Part shown: piece by piece, positions 1 through 11,344 of the stretch
How positions within the stretch are numbered: the stretch's first letter is position 1
Layout: every line of letters starts with the position of its first letter
Notes under the pieces: model-generated
Seen by the model: the letters and a program-made list of their open reading frames with translations, nothing else
Database searches by the model: none
What the model was told of the DNA's origin: nothing
Position numbers and translations under genes: made by a program
From: Sclerodactyla briareus
Taxonomy: Eukaryota; Echinodermata; Holothuroidea; Dendrochirotida; Sclerodactylidae
Assembly: GCA_026419785.1 (NCBI GenBank)
Contig: JAODTK010000145.1
Coordinates: 372,001 to 436,000 of the forward strand
DNA: 64,000 bases
Direction of reading: 5' to 3'

Positions 1-2600
1 GTACGATGTCCATGGCAGCTGGGATATTCCGCAAATTATGAAAGTACACAGCTCGCAAACACAAGTGGGGCAGTTTTCTCATTTCAAAGGTTGCGGATTG
101 AGCTGCGATTGTACGCTCGGCGGGGGGCTTGGATCGGCGAAAAAAAAACACATAATCATATGCTTGTTGGGCCTGTTGGCTAATAAATTATGGGCCTACG
201 TAAGATGTACTTTGAACTTATACAGACTAAAGATTGCGGTAGCCCGACGGGAATTCGCAACTGAATCCAGTAGCCCGACGGCAGGAGGAGGAAAGGGAGG
301 AAGGAGGGAGGAAGCCCGGGCTACCGGCGCATAGGATTTTTCGACACCCTGGATCAGGCCTGAGCTTACCCACAGGGGTTGGAATAGCGGGAATGGATAG
401 GGGAACAGAGTCAGGGTTACTGGAAAAAAGAGCCCCTTGGTTCAATGGCATCAGGCATGGGACCAGGATATTTGGTAGGACCGGGGCTCAAGCTATGAAA
501 CTAGCTCACTTGCATTACTACATAACTGGAGTGTCAGTCTTGCGACAAAACATTGAAATAGTCTGCGGCATTTATTAGTTAGGCCTTCCTAAATGGGGAC
601 TAAGTGAAGGACCACAGGGGCCTATCGCCCTCCAAAAATATAGCCCTAGTTCAGACAATTTTCATTAGGACGGAATTAGTGATGTATTTTGAGAGGCTAA
701 TAGCCCCTGGGTACCCGGCTTATCGTGAACCCTGCTTACCCAACCTTAAATCACAGAGGTATGTACCTACCAGAGCTGACCAACTAGGACCTACACGGCT
801 GTCTTGGAGGGCGGGCTTCAACCTATGGGGTTCCGTGCTGTGAGGAACACCATGAACAGAATTATTTGTATGAGCAGTCGATATGGCCCAAAAAAGAACA
901 GTTGATGATCACAAATCAGACAGCTTAATCCTCGCCCATCCGTTGCCTCCCCAAAGCCCTTGACATGTCGACACCGGTCTTGCAGTGGTAGGGCCAAGAT
1001 ACGGTGAAATGAGGGTGTCAAAAAGAAGAGCCCCCCGCCTTCACTCGGAATTATGATACTACGAGGATTGGGCACAAAGGAGCTAAAAACACAGTTAGTT
1101 CTTATCATCTGATGTGTTATCATAATCATCCAGATGCCACCATCCTGTTATCTCATCACCCTATTCTATAGGTAACTTCATAAGCTAAAATTTGATGCTT
1201 GCAGAGAGTCTAACAGAAAATCATCAACTCTGCAATCACCTGGGCAATGCGATAGCAGTGATATATTGATTGGCAAGTTTATGGATGAAGCCAATCATCA
1301 TTGCCAAGTTAACTGTTTCTATTATTTCGCTCAGATTACATTTGGATTGGTTTGTAGCGGCCACGTCTCCTGCACATTACCTTTGAATCACCTTTGTCCC
1401 TGCATTACAAAACTGTGATGCTTGAGGAACAGAAAGGCTGGCCCAAGGAGGAAGGTCCTCATGTAGCGGGACCATCAGTAAACCGTCCAGCAGGGTTACC
1501 ATGCAGGGTAATGGGGAAGTTCAAAGGAGGCTGCAGGTTTGGTGTCCCACCATATACACTTGGGTGGCGAGCTGCCTCGTGTCTAACACAGGACACTCTA
1601 ATGGAAGGGGGCCCCTCCATCCTCGTACCACATGGTCAACGAGAGCCTCTCCAAGCAGGCATGGTTCTAGTAGGAGAAGTGGGCCTCCAGTTCCGCCACT
1701 CGATGAAATACATATAGATGTCTGAAAATGGAAAATCCTTCTCATAAGACAATGTCTCAGTAATCTGAAAGTTCTCATCAAACACAAAAACTAACCAATT
1801 TTTTTGGATATCTCTCTTCTTGATACACATTTATATAGGTCACAGAGGGCAATGGCGTCTCGATTCGTAACCTCTCAGCGAGATCCTCCAGGAGTGGTAA
1901 GCTCATTATTGGTTGCTCCACAATGGGTAGTGTGGAACATGTGTTCCTCTATCAACACTTCTAGGCCACCTGCCCCCCACCTATCCCCAGTTCGTGGTGG
2001 GACCTGAGCGAGATGTTCCAGGGGGTCTATGCGATACCAAGTACCTGGCTGATGGTTGTGGTTAGGATTCCTGCATCTTTATCTGGATAGTATTTCTTCA
2101 GGTGGTGGTAAGTTCAGATGTAATCCATGAATCGATCCCTAATTTCCTCAGTAACTGTATGAACCACCCTCCATACCCAGGACAGGGCGAGTCATTGTGG
2201 TGGGTGGGTCATACAATCTTGTACATGACGCACCCGCGTCACATAGATGACTGCCATTCCCAGAAAATGACCCACAAGTTGGTGAGTTTTTCTATTATTT
2301 CTGCACAGTCCAAGTGAAATCACGCACCCCAGCTTTGTGAATGACCGGCAAGGGAGAATGAAAGCACATTGACAGTCACCCAAGGAGCACATGCTGGCAG
2401 ACACCTAGCCGCATCTGCCCGCCGCTTGTCAATCACCCGGCTCTTCGGTCTGTCACAGGTGCACACAACAGATCAGAGGCCAGCATTGACTTCATCAGCC
2501 CGACCCAGCCGCCACATGCTACCACCAGGCCTCTTCGCGTCTACAAGACACATCCCTAGCACCGTAAAAACACCTGTAATTTGGAATTTGATTCCTTGCC
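1..2600. other. No assignable gene
   Basis: I see no recognisable domain, RNA gene or convincing splice-bounded exon here. Several 60-107 codon open frames exist. The longest, on the plus strand at 1394-1717, overlaps a second open frame ending at 1725, and I could not choose between them or relate either to a family. The 5' exons of TOE1, encoding its nuclease domain, should lie upstream of 6.17 kb, but I could not find them in this stretch. Confidence 0.5.
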
Positions 2601-2639
2601 TAAGTCAGAGAAGAATCTTTGCGTCATGACAGTTGGTGT

Positions 2640-3060
2640 GTGATAAAGCAGGCTTGTAAACAGAAATTCGACACACTGGATGGATGAATGAAAGTTACTT
2701 GGATATGGTTCCCATGATGAGTACATGAACCCTATCATGTTTGGGGTCAGGTCAGAGATCAAAGAGGTCAAAGTCTGAAAACCTTGTACACACGATAAGT
2801 CCAGAATGGTTAGTCCGATCAAGTTGAAATTGTGGTAGCTTTCTTCGGGGGTACAGGAACCCTATTGTTTTTGGTGACGCGTTGTGGGTTGGAAATGGAA
2901 ATTTGTGTAACGTTAATATTTCGGCCAATTTTGGCTTGTAAGGTCAAAGGTCTGGGGAACCTCAGTGTGTAGCTTCCTTATAGTGAGTACATGACGCTAT
3001 GGTTGGTGGGCGAAAAAATGGGAAATTTGAACTTTGTTTCCCTTAATGAGCTGGTACCAT
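2640..3060 (-). repeat. Family A repeat fragment
   Basis: This is a decayed copy of the ~285-bp repeat that recurs at 11.3, 28.9, 32.6, 36.8 and 57.3-60.4 kb. Shared landmarks are 'gatgagtacatgaaccctat', 'aaagtctgaaaaccttgt', 'ggttagtccgatcaagttga' and 'cggccaattttggcttgta'. The strand is given relative to the 57-60 kb array, which reads the other way. Confidence 0.7.
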
Positions 3061-3619
3061 CTCCAATTTGTCTTCGTGTCCTGGCTATAGGTTGTCAGAA
3101 AGAGTCAAGGAATCACTAAACCTTTAGACTTTCTGGTTTTAAAGGACTGCAGAACCATTGGACAGTATCCCACATACATAATTCTCTTAGTTACCTACCA
3201 TGCGTCATCTGATTGCTAGACTTGGTGATGAATACTAGCCATCTGCAGCTGCGCTGTACATCGCAATTTATTTTAATAAAATCGATAGCAAAAATATTTT
3301 ATATGAAATTAAATTTGGTTTTATGAAGCCAAGAGAAGGGAAACTAACACCCATGCTCAATCAGGAGACAAGTCTTACAGTCTGACCGTACAGGAGTACA
3401 AGGACAACCATTCGTGGAGACCATCGTTACCCCTCCCCTGGATGGAGTCACCAGAACGCCTCTAAACAAAAGATTTGCAGATGTACCGGTATGTCATGGA
3501 GGGGACCGTACTGCTGTTGTATGTTGTGTTTGTCTAGTGAGTTGATGCTACACTTCAGAGGTATCAATATTTAACTGTTCACTTTGGAGAGATTTTTAAA
3601 CAATCTTACAGTTAAAGCA

Positions 3620-4350
3620 ACAGCAAACATTCCGTTGTTCCCTTTGTGCTCCATGCAAGTGATGTTCAAGCAAAAAAATTAGGACATGCCTGCAGGCGGT
3701 AAAACGGCCGACAGTTATCCCCGCAGAAGAAAACAAGCCGTTTGTGGACCTGCGTTTAGCTAGCATGATATTAAAATTATGCCATTTGACCTCCAGTGAC
3801 TCTGAAATGACCTTACCCGTTGTTCAGGTCCAACTGTAGGGCCAACATTCCCAAGTTTTGTTAAAACAAAAACAGCATCGCATGATTTAGGCAAAAATTT
3901 GACCTCTGTTGACCCTGGAAATGGAAATGACCTTCATGTGTTTATGACGAACGACATTCACCATCCACTGTGACCGAGTTGTGTTTCAAAAATCCGACGA
4001 AGTTAGAAAAAAATGCGACCTATGACACACAAAATTTTAACCTCTGTGACCCTTTGAAACTCGACCGTTCCTTGTTATTCGGGACCAACTTCGTCCCCAC
4101 CCACCAAGTTTCGGTGAATCGGAACTAACACTGTATTTTCGTCAGAAAAATACAACAAATTTGACCTACGGTGACTTTGAAATCACCCTTATTTTTTTCA
4201 GCGGACCACTTTTGTCCCCTCCCACAATGTTGTGTAAATTGGATAAACGCAGTATTTCATGTAGAATAGAATCTGCCAAAAATAGACTAGATTTCCTAGG
4301 ACGGGCGTGTGTACCAAGTTTCAGATTATTCGATAAAGCGTAATGGCATA
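3620..4350. repeat. Family B decayed tandem repeat
   Basis: About five diverged units each carry 'aaatttgacctctgtgaccct', then 'accaagtttcgg' and 'cagtatttc'-type segments, at roughly 120-140 bp spacing. A related fragment with the same 'acttcgtgggtgggg' and 'tcgtcccgaaat' words lies in opposite orientation at 53.62-53.81 kb. I see no coding potential. Confidence 0.55.
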
Positions 4351-5380
4351 AGGCACGAGTTTTGATCGCCAGCTACATCCCCAAAACCGTAATATCTCCG
4401 GACACTTCAGTGTGAGGGGATATATAAGAGGAGTTTGGAAAATTCGGATTGGGCAGGGAAAATTTTAACTATCAAGTTTGAACCTGATATGATATTAGAA
4501 GTTTTAATTTTAAGCTGCATGTACCCAGCCAGGATAGATTTATGTCTGCAAAACAATTCTCGTTTGGAGGAAAACTGATAATATTACAGCAGATTTACAG
4601 ATTAGTGTGACCAAAGATTTTTTGGGGGGGGAGAAGGGGGTGGGTACAAGCCACATGAAACTGTCTCAATTCACTGTAATTATGGACATGTTTAGTTTAC
4701 TGCAAAAGTATGGACGCTTCGGTTGAATGGGTAGGTAGGTATTGCGTTATAAGGACCACATCGGCTAAGTACTGGAGGCAAACTGCAAGCATGGCTATAA
4801 CAGAGGTTAATTGCAGGGAATTGAAAACTCTACCTATAAGGCCAGACCTCATTCCAAAAGGATTTTTCCTAATGTGGGAGTTATTGCTTCCAAAGTTAGG
4901 TACATAGGCAAGAAATCAGGGAAGCCCTATTTGCGCATGACGTATCTATCTATACTCTGTTAAACAATTGATTTCAATTGCTACCCCTTGTACCTAACAG
5001 TGTCCGAATTGGATCAGGGTGGAAGTTGGCCACAATGATCATCAAGTGAAAAAGCATCTAGGGTGTTCAGAAATTTGAGGTCCAAGGCCCGGTGTGGGCT
5101 CCAGGGCCCATTCATGTGAAATGATGCCAAATGCTTTTCCTTCTAAAAGTTTTAATACCATTACTGATGTTTGATCGATATGAGGCTCTAGTAGCTTACT
5201 TTTTGGGTGTCAGGATGTTTTGGCTTCACGGTCCAACTGGGCCCCCAGGGCCCATTTGATAAAATTAACACAATGGTACTTGTAATAGCATCTCCTCCAC
5301 AAGCTTCATTGACTTTTTTTTCAATGGTACGGGGGGAGGGGGCGGGGGTACGAGGTACGATCAGCTCCTATGATCACTCA
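4351..5380. other. No assignable gene
   Basis: This is non-coding sequence with no recognised feature. Two diverged copies of a short segment containing 'ccagggcccatt' lie near 5101 and 5236, about 135 bp apart. A short G8 tract lies near 4622. The open frames here are short and show no family resemblance. Confidence 0.45.
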
Positions 5381-5384
5381 GAGG

Positions 5385-5485
5385 ACCAGACAGCCGGTTT
5401 TGAATACTTTCTGCTCAGAGAAGAAACCAAGACGTCCCTCCCAGGATCTGCACCACACAACCACTAGACTACACAAAGCATGTAG
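5385..5485 (-). repeat. tRNA-derived SINE or tRNA pseudogene candidate
   Basis: Read on the minus strand, the segment begins near 5485 with 'tagtctagtggttg', which fits the RNA polymerase III A box TRGYNNAGTGG. About 60 bases later comes 'tattcaaaaccgg', a one- or two-mismatch version of the B box GGTTCRANNCC. The spacing suits a tRNA-like promoter, but no complete cloverleaf can be drawn. A SINE head or a decayed tRNA are both possible. Confidence 0.35.
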
Positions 5486-5499
5486 CCCATTAATGAATA

Positions 5500-6170
5500 T
5501 GGTATAGTCACATGAACCATATTGATTGTTATGTGCCATATGGGACTGTTCTTCTGTATGATTGCATATTATTCACAATTCTTGACAGATTACATGATTC
5601 CTTATCAGGCATTTGGTCTTGTATATTCGACATGGGAGACCATGCATGCGTGACATTTATAAATGTGGTAGGGTATCATGAACGATATTTAATTTGCCAT
5701 ATACAGTTATATTGGAGCGTTATGGGCCGAGTGGCCAAAGCTTTGAGCTTGAAAGTCAGTCATTCACAATAATTTACCAGGGGCGGCAAAAAATGAGAGG
5801 GGACGCGGGGAGTGAGAAAACAAATAGAGGGCGTTGCTAGAAAATGAAAGAGAAAATAGGGAAAAAGAAGAATGAAAATGAAAACATGAAAACTGACGGT
5901 TTTGGTGTATAGAGTAGGGTGAGGCGAACGATACTGCTTTCAATTGGGGGAACTGGACCACCCATCGGGGAGCTCCTGGCCCCCCGTCGCCGGGGAAGCT
6001 GGCCCTCTCCCCTGTAATTGTACAGTGATTAACGTAAACATTTCGTCTTATCAGGCCTCTGGTTTATTTATAAATGGTATGTTACTGAAACTATTCCTTA
6101 TATGTCCCATATGTCTTAGAGTTTGTAGTTATTCACATCATTGACAAGATCAACATACTTTCTCTTCTAT
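5500..6170. repeat. Diverged internal repeat in TOE1 intron
   Basis: Three diverged segments end in 'ttatcaggc' or 'ctatcaggc' (near 5605, 6050 and 6168). Each is followed by a similar 'nttggtc', 'tctggtt' or 'gtcggtc' run. Two are preceded by 'ttcacaattcttgaca' or 'ttcacatcattgaca'. The third copy is the working 3' splice site of the TOE1 zinc-finger exon, so the intron end appears to have been duplicated upstream and then decayed. Confidence 0.35.
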
Positions 6171-6173
6171 CAG

Positions 6174-6412
6174 GCCGTCGGTCACTGTAACAAGAAGTCT
6201 TGTGCTGAGTCGCATGACCTTGATGCCATTCTGGATGCAGACTTCACTCAGGCCCAGCAGAGTAAGAAACGCAAGCAGAGGAAACGGAAGCTGAAAGTAA
6301 CAGCGCCCCCGCCTGGGCAGTCAGAAGAGGATGGCAACAATGAGAACTCTGAACCACCAACAAAGCTTGGGATTATGGAGGCATCTGCAAGGGATCTACT
6401 GAGAAAGGTTTC
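6174..6412 (+). CDS. TOE1: TOE1, zinc-finger exon (internal)
   Basis: This is an internal exon of target of EGR1 protein 1, a nuclear DEDD-family 3' exonuclease (CAF1/PARN-like) that trims 3' ends of snRNAs and other small RNAs in Cajal bodies. It opens after the acceptor 'ttctctt ctatcag' with the second half of the C3H finger, GHCNKKSCAESHDLDAILDAD read as C, C and H of the finger followed by SHDLDAILDAD. Human TOE1 has SHDIDLIIDTD there. A lysine/arginine run KKRKQRKRKLK follows, matching the nuclear-localisation stretch of the family, then an acidic linker. The donor is either gtaagt after 6412 or gtttcg after 6407; the second keeps phase with the next exon without an indel. The nuclease domain and the first zinc-finger cysteine would lie in upstream exons that I could not identify. 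Confidence 0.85.
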
Positions 6413-6470
6413 GTAAGTTGCAATTTGGCTGAAAATGTTTTGATGCCAATGGAAGGAGAGAACAATCCAG

Positions 6471-6932
6471 GTTATCCAAGTTCCTTGGTGTAAGTCGGCA
6501 GAATCAGTTGAAGTGTCTGACCCTGTGGATGGTTGTAGCCAATCAGAGGACAGACAGAAAAATCCATCGGTGTCGAATTGTGATTCCCGTGGTCTCAGTG
6601 AAAAAGGTCAGGGCTTGGCGAGGACAGTCGCTGAGCTCACTTGCGAAACCAGCGACGGAATTACAAGGTAATGTCAACGGGCGGAGGGGTGATAATGAGC
6701 CGAAGGCGGAACAGTTTCGAGTCGCTACGGCAGACAGGCAGTCATTAGGGCCGGGGTTGGATGCGTTCATGACTGGTTATGCCATGGCCTTTGTCATTTG
6801 TAAACAGGGGAAGTTCCCCACCAAGGTGACGAGGGAGAGCTTCTTGGGGAGACTTGGAATGAGCAAGCAGGCAAAAAGCTCTTCCTGTTGGGGAAGGACG
6901 TCCCGATGTTGGTGAGTAAGAGTACTTGCTAG
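6471..6932 (+). CDS. TOE1: TOE1, C-terminal exon with two frame breaks
   Basis: The exon starts after the acceptor 'gagaacaatccag' and ends at the stop tag at 6930-6932. It first encodes a hydrophilic linker (VEVSDPVDGCSQSED and on), then the diagnostic TOE1 tail. GLDAFMTGYAMAFV at about 6756-6797 matches the family's GFDAFMTGYVMAYV. KLFLLGKDVPMLVSK at about 6870-6914 matches KVYLSGKAVPLTVAK. The three parts lie in different frames: one shift falls near 6668 and the second in the gggg run near 6845, where one extra G would restore the frame. These are more likely base-calling gaps than gene death, because both ends stay conserved. The last codons V-S-K also spell a perfect donor (gtgagtaag), so an extra downstream exon is possible, but the protein match favours reading through to the stop. 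Confidence 0.8.
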
Positions 6933-7299
6933 GACGTCACAGGCACACAGGGATAAGATGACAAAATGGAAAGGGGTGAATAAGTAAATGGGAATTCAGT
7001 GCTGTTTTGAATATCCTGCTGCTGCTACTAGGGATGCTTGCAGGTTTTAAAGAGGCTGAGTTTGGGAAACACTGAGGAAGAGCACATGTTGCCTTGTTAC
7101 TGCTGAAAGAGTAACCCTTAAATGCCTCATGTTGATGGAGTGCTGGAGAAAGGATGAATAGGTGACAGGGTTGGTTGATCCTATGAATTAGGTGAATTTT
7201 TTTTATATACAACCATAAAAAGAAATGCATATATCTATTTGTCATAAACCAAAGAGGAAGCAAATTGCAAGCTGAAAAAATAGTTAATGTTCCTAAAAA

Positions 7300-8345
7300 G
7301 TATGAGGCTTATTTCTCGTTGTAATTAGGCGAACTGCGACCTGAAAACATCCTGAACTCAGTTTGGCACATATGCTTTCCACATTTGTTACAGATTGTAG
7401 AAATAGCAGTGATGGTCTGTACAAGCATGAATAGGCCCCTAACCAAAAAAAAACTTGAATACAGAAATAGGATGGTCCCTAATTTGTTTTCATACTATTA
7501 CAAAAGATAGTTAGGGTGGAGCCATGCGGCCTGGATATTGGACTTATTTGTATTGCAATAGGCATGACAGTTTCCAATCAGAACCTCTACAGGCCAGATG
7601 TATTTGGGAAGGTGGTGAGTGTAGGGACCAGGGGTGCCGGGGGGGGGGGGGGGACAGAGGGTCATGGTGGGTGAACGATTCGGTTGTGTCAAAAAAAATT
7701 CGCTTCATGTTTTCATAAAGCAGAAAGTGGCACTTTCCACATGTATAGACATATAGGCGAACTTTACAGAAAGCAATCACAGAGCAACTTTTGAAAAAAG
7801 CAGGAAATGTTTTTCTCCATACAGAACCAATGGACAATCCCTGAGGCTTATTTCTTGCTATAATCATGCGACCTGAAAACATCCTGAACTCATGGTTGGC
7901 ACATCGATATGCTTTTCCCATCTGTTACAGATTGTAGGACTAGGCCTATGATAAAAAAGTTTGAATACAGAAATAGGATGGTCCCTAATTTGTTTTCATA
8001 CTATTACAAAATAAATTTAGGCACCATGCTGCCTGGTATGTCAGGAATGATTGATATTACATCAAGCATGACAGTTACCAATCAGAACTTCACAGGCCAG
8101 ATGTATTTGGGAAGGTGGTGAGTGTAGGGACCAGGGGTGCCGGGGGGGGGGGGGGGACAGAGGGTCATGGTGGGTGAACGATTCGGTTGTGTCAAAAAAA
8201 ATTCGCTTCATGTTTTCATAAAGCAGAAAGTGGCACTTTCCACATGTATGTATAGGCAATAGGAAAAAACTGTACAGAGAAGAGCAAACTTGACATTTAA
8301 CAAGCAGAAACTGTTTGTCTCCATACAAAACCTAATGGACAAACC
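7300..8345. repeat. Tandem duplication (~0.5 kb unit) with G15 tract
   Basis: Two nearly identical copies run head to tail, about 7300-7840 and 7841-8345. Shared blocks include 'gacctgaaaacatcctgaactca', the run 'aatacagaaataggatggtccc', and a segment ending in fifteen consecutive G at 7639-7653 and again at 8142-8156. Offsets differ along the copies (about 540 at the start, 503 at the G tract), so an internal deletion has occurred. It lies just downstream of TOE1 and has no coding potential. Confidence 0.8.
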
Positions 8346-8349
8346 CTGA

Positions 8350-9990
8350 AATAATAGAATCTAACATTTTGAAAGCAGACAGTTTTACCATTGAGAGGTT
8401 AAATAAACAATTTGAAATCGGGGAAGTTGTAGGTACTGTTGTTGATTAGGATTGTCTGTGGCAGATTTATTGGTCGACAAGAATAGACATAGTGGTCACT
8501 TGTTTGTGCCTCTGTCTGTACATCACATTATTTTGGAACCCTCATGCTACTTGCCCATCAATATAAAAAATTGGAAGCTTGTGTACAAGATACCTTATGA
8601 TTGGGTAATTGCATTCGTGGGCAGTTCAGTGTATACAACAACTATGAAGTGTACAAAAACTGATTAGACTTCGGACCTCTATATGCCAAGTAAGTAGTCT
8701 AATTTGCATTAATTCATGCAATCTTTTGAAGTTAGTTGGATTTTCGTAATATGTGGATATGCTCCGTTTTCATCACAGTACATCCAAGGGAAGTAGGCAG
8801 AGATGGGAACAAGTCGAGGCGGAACACTTGGTTTTTCTTTGCCTGGAAGTGAAAATGTTGGTGACTTGCCCATAGTTGACGACTTGCTCCTATCAAATTT
8901 GTACAGTGACTTGCTTGGAAATTGACTTGAACCATATTTGCATCACTTGAATATCTTATGATGACTTGTTCTCCCTTTCAAAGTCACTACTCTGATTCCC
9001 TGTCCAGTTTGATTAGAATATTATTCTTAACATACTAATAACTACATGATAGCATTCGTGTTCATTTTGGACTCTGAACGTGCACTCAATGTGACCAATT
9101 CGCCCCATTCATGCAAAAATCTTGATTTTCTCACATGGAACTCTGTAGATGTGGTCTATCTTTGGTCTATCTCAGGTGTTGCTTGTTTAAGGTCCAGCAG
9201 CTTGTCAAGCATTTTTCACGATGAAGTAAAATGATAAATATTATGTATGCCTGCCAACAAAATCTTTGATCATACTTCAGTCATTTGAGCTGACGTACAG
9301 CTTCAAATTTGTGTGATCTACATGAAAGTTTGTAGAAGTTGTCTTTTTCCGATCAGGTGGAGGTTGTTATCGTGTCTATTGCAATTGCATTTAGTGTCCT
9401 CGACGTAGGGAGACTAAGCAACGGCCAGGTTCTAGCACTCTGCCCGCCCTGCATGCAATGGCTAGTGGGTGCATATATGGGGCCATCAAGTGGGAAGCTG
9501 AGAGCTAACAGCAATGATCATAGTTGAACAGCAGGAGTAGCGATCAAAAATGTAGCAGTCTGAATTGAATCATCAATCATTCACAGAGGATACAAGCCTT
9601 TTACAAGGGAATAGATATAAATGGCTAAACCTATCAAATTCGTCCCACCACAATACTATAATCTTGCTTTGGCCCATATATTATGCGAAATTCCCCACTG
9701 AAACATACACCCATCGAATGAAACCAAACTATCCGTCATTAAAAACAAATGAGCAGTAGAGGTTGAGAGGCAAATCAACTCTCACGGTTAGCGGGCAGTT
9801 TGCCGAGTAACAGGAATAGGGTTAGTTCCGTGCAGTCGCCATGTTTGATTTCCAGTCGCCACAGTCCTTCTGCACTGGAAGCCGCAGAACCAACGCACAC
9901 GTGTTGGCGGTGGGTAGTTTCCACTGTCATGGAGGAATTCCACTGCATGCAAATAGTGGAATCCAAGGGGCGGCACTTCGCCAAGGACAG
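8350..9990. other. No assignable gene
   Basis: I see no recognisable gene, RNA or well-formed repeat. The segment separates the convergent 3' ends of TOE1 (plus strand) and the minus-strand multi-exon locus that ends near 10.0 kb. Two overlapping minus-strand open frames at 9775-10003 continue past the proposed stop and are probably untranslated. Confidence 0.4.
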
Positions 9991-9999
9991 TGGCAAAGA

Positions 10000-10263
10000 T
10001 CAAGATCTGGGAGTAGTAGGAGACCAGACATCGGCTGTTTCTTTATCGGTTCTGCCCTTCTTTTTGGGCGGCTCGACGTTCTTCGTGAATCGTCACTTTG
10101 TTTTCTGTTTTTTGCTTTCTCAATTTTAAATCATGCTGCACAGCCAACGAAAACACGGAACTACAACTTGCAAAACTCCCACCACAGTAACTTTTTCACT
10201 GGGATCTGTCCAACTCAGATGTTTAAGTTTACTTAGGTTGGTTCCTGGACTTAACTCCAGCTG
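10000..10263 (-). CDS. Unknown minus-strand gene, 3' exon(s)
   Basis: After the strong acceptor 'ggatttttttttacag' the phase-0 reading is QLELSPGTNLSKLKHLSWTD and then PSEKVTVVGVLQ, a convincing protein stretch. It then meets a stop near 10125. About 110 bp on, in another frame, comes VEPPKKKGRTDKETADVWS, ending PTTPRS and a stop at 10000-10002. The basic KKKGR run looks like a nuclear-localisation signal at a C-terminus. Either a short intron (possible donor CAA/gttgta near 10170) or one or two missing bases separates the two parts. I do not recognise the family. It is the 3' end of the locus whose exons lie at 10325-13714. Confidence 0.45.
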
Positions 10264-10324
10264 CTGTAAAAAAAAATCCAGGGTACTAGCTCCCACAGTG
10301 GAATGCGGGACCGGTGGGTGCCAC

Positions 10325-10581
10325 GGTCATGGATGAAGATATGCCTCCTGCATTAGAGGCATTTAAGGAGTCTTCCGTCCAAATCCTAATATGGTTCAGT
10401 TCGTCTTTGACGTATAGGAGGACACTGCAGTCAGCCATTGTCACAAGTTCCTTCGCCTTCTTCTTCAATGTTTTGATCCTCATGTTTTTGGTTGTTAATC
10501 TCAGTTCCTATCCTCGACGAACCATGTGTAATCTTGTCTTGATGATGGGCATTTTTCGATGAATATACTCAAGGCATAATT
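10325..10581 (-). CDS. Unknown minus-strand gene, exon with MADS/GAF-like stretch
   Basis: The exon begins after the acceptor 'cttgtacgcag' in phase 0: NYALSIFIEKCPSSRQDYTW, then FVED. A single missing base near 10498 (one G in 'gataggaac' would do) links this to TTKNMRIKTLKKKAKELVTM and ADCSVLLYVKDELNHIRIW. With that base the exon is 258 nt, phase 0 at both ends, and its weak donor (ACC/gtggca) leads into the phase-0 exon at 10263. The KT-x3-KKA-x-EL-x6-DC-x-VLL run superficially resembles both a MADS box and the start of a GAF domain. I cannot confirm either, and the fit is too short to name a family. Confidence 0.6.
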
Positions 10582-11036
10582 CTGCGTACAAGACTAGAGA
10601 TATGACACTTGTGTGCTGAATTTTACAGAACTAGGTGACTAAGTACGTAATTTGTGTGGGAATCGCTGAATGCTGCCCCAATGTACTGAACTGGCAGTAG
10701 TCTAGTAATAGTAGTATACTATCGGAATAGTACATTAGTGCCGTCTAACTGAGTGTAGTGGGCCAAAAGCCTTGGCAGTACATTATCAACCTGTTACAAT
10801 CAAAACAGGCTCCTAGGCCTATTCTTAACGTTGGGGTCTAATATATTCAACCTGCCGTCATTAAACACTCACACTTTTTTCCATTGTCATGTCTTGCTAT
10901 CACAGCCCCTAAACTGGGGTCTGAATGATGATCCAACAGTGTACATATCAGTGTGTCATGTCGCTAGTTATAGTAGTACAAGCCACAGGCACTATATATG
11001 CTACTAAATCGAAAGTAAAATGAAAAGTAGTCCTAC

Positions 11037-11316
11037 CGTGAACAAAATCTGGACAGCCCCGAAGGAGGATTTTCCTCTGACTGCCCAATATGTGGCATCT
11101 TCTTCTCCGCCGAGATTCCCCCTGAAGTTTGCAGACCCATCGCCGTGCAGCATTCCATGATACTGTTCCACCTCGTCGGCCAATAGTACACTAATTCCCT
11201 TTAATATTTTGATTGCAACTAGGAGGTCGAGAAGGTCCAAAACAATTTTCCTATACGCTGCGTCAGCAACCAATGGTGCACACATAACATTTTGAGGAGT
11301 GCAATTTATAGCACAC
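11037..11316 (-). CDS. Unknown minus-strand gene, 93-codon exon
   Basis: This is one of the clearest exons in the window. The acceptor is 'gcctttttagatttctgcag' and the donor ACG/gtaggac. Its 280 nt form one carried base plus 93 uninterrupted codons. It reads CAINCTPQNVMCAPLVADAA, then YRKIVLDLLDLLVAIKILKG, a helix-like hydrophobic stretch, then ISVLLADEVEQYHGMLHGDG and a glycine-rich acidic segment ending SSFGAVQILFT. The phase agrees with the exon at 12509-12606 upstream and the one at 10581 downstream. No catalytic motif or named domain is visible. Confidence 0.65.
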
Positions 11317-11344
11317 CTGCAGAAATCTAAAAAGGCAAGCGGAT

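Noticed and set aside
5725-5760. tRNA-Leu/Ser gene from 'gggccgagtggcc'.
   Set aside because: Only the A box-like word is present. No B box, anticodon arm or acceptor pairing follows.
9841-10236. Plus-strand open frame of 131 codons.
   Set aside because: It lies opposite the minus-strand 3' exon readings, which have a good acceptor and better composition. Probably a shadow frame.
10325-10483. MADS-box transcription factor.
   Set aside because: The KKAKEL...DCSVLL run matches a few MADS positions, but the conserved RxxxxxTFxKRxxGLxKK start is absent, and the upstream part of the exon does not fit. A GAF start fits as well. Left unnamed.
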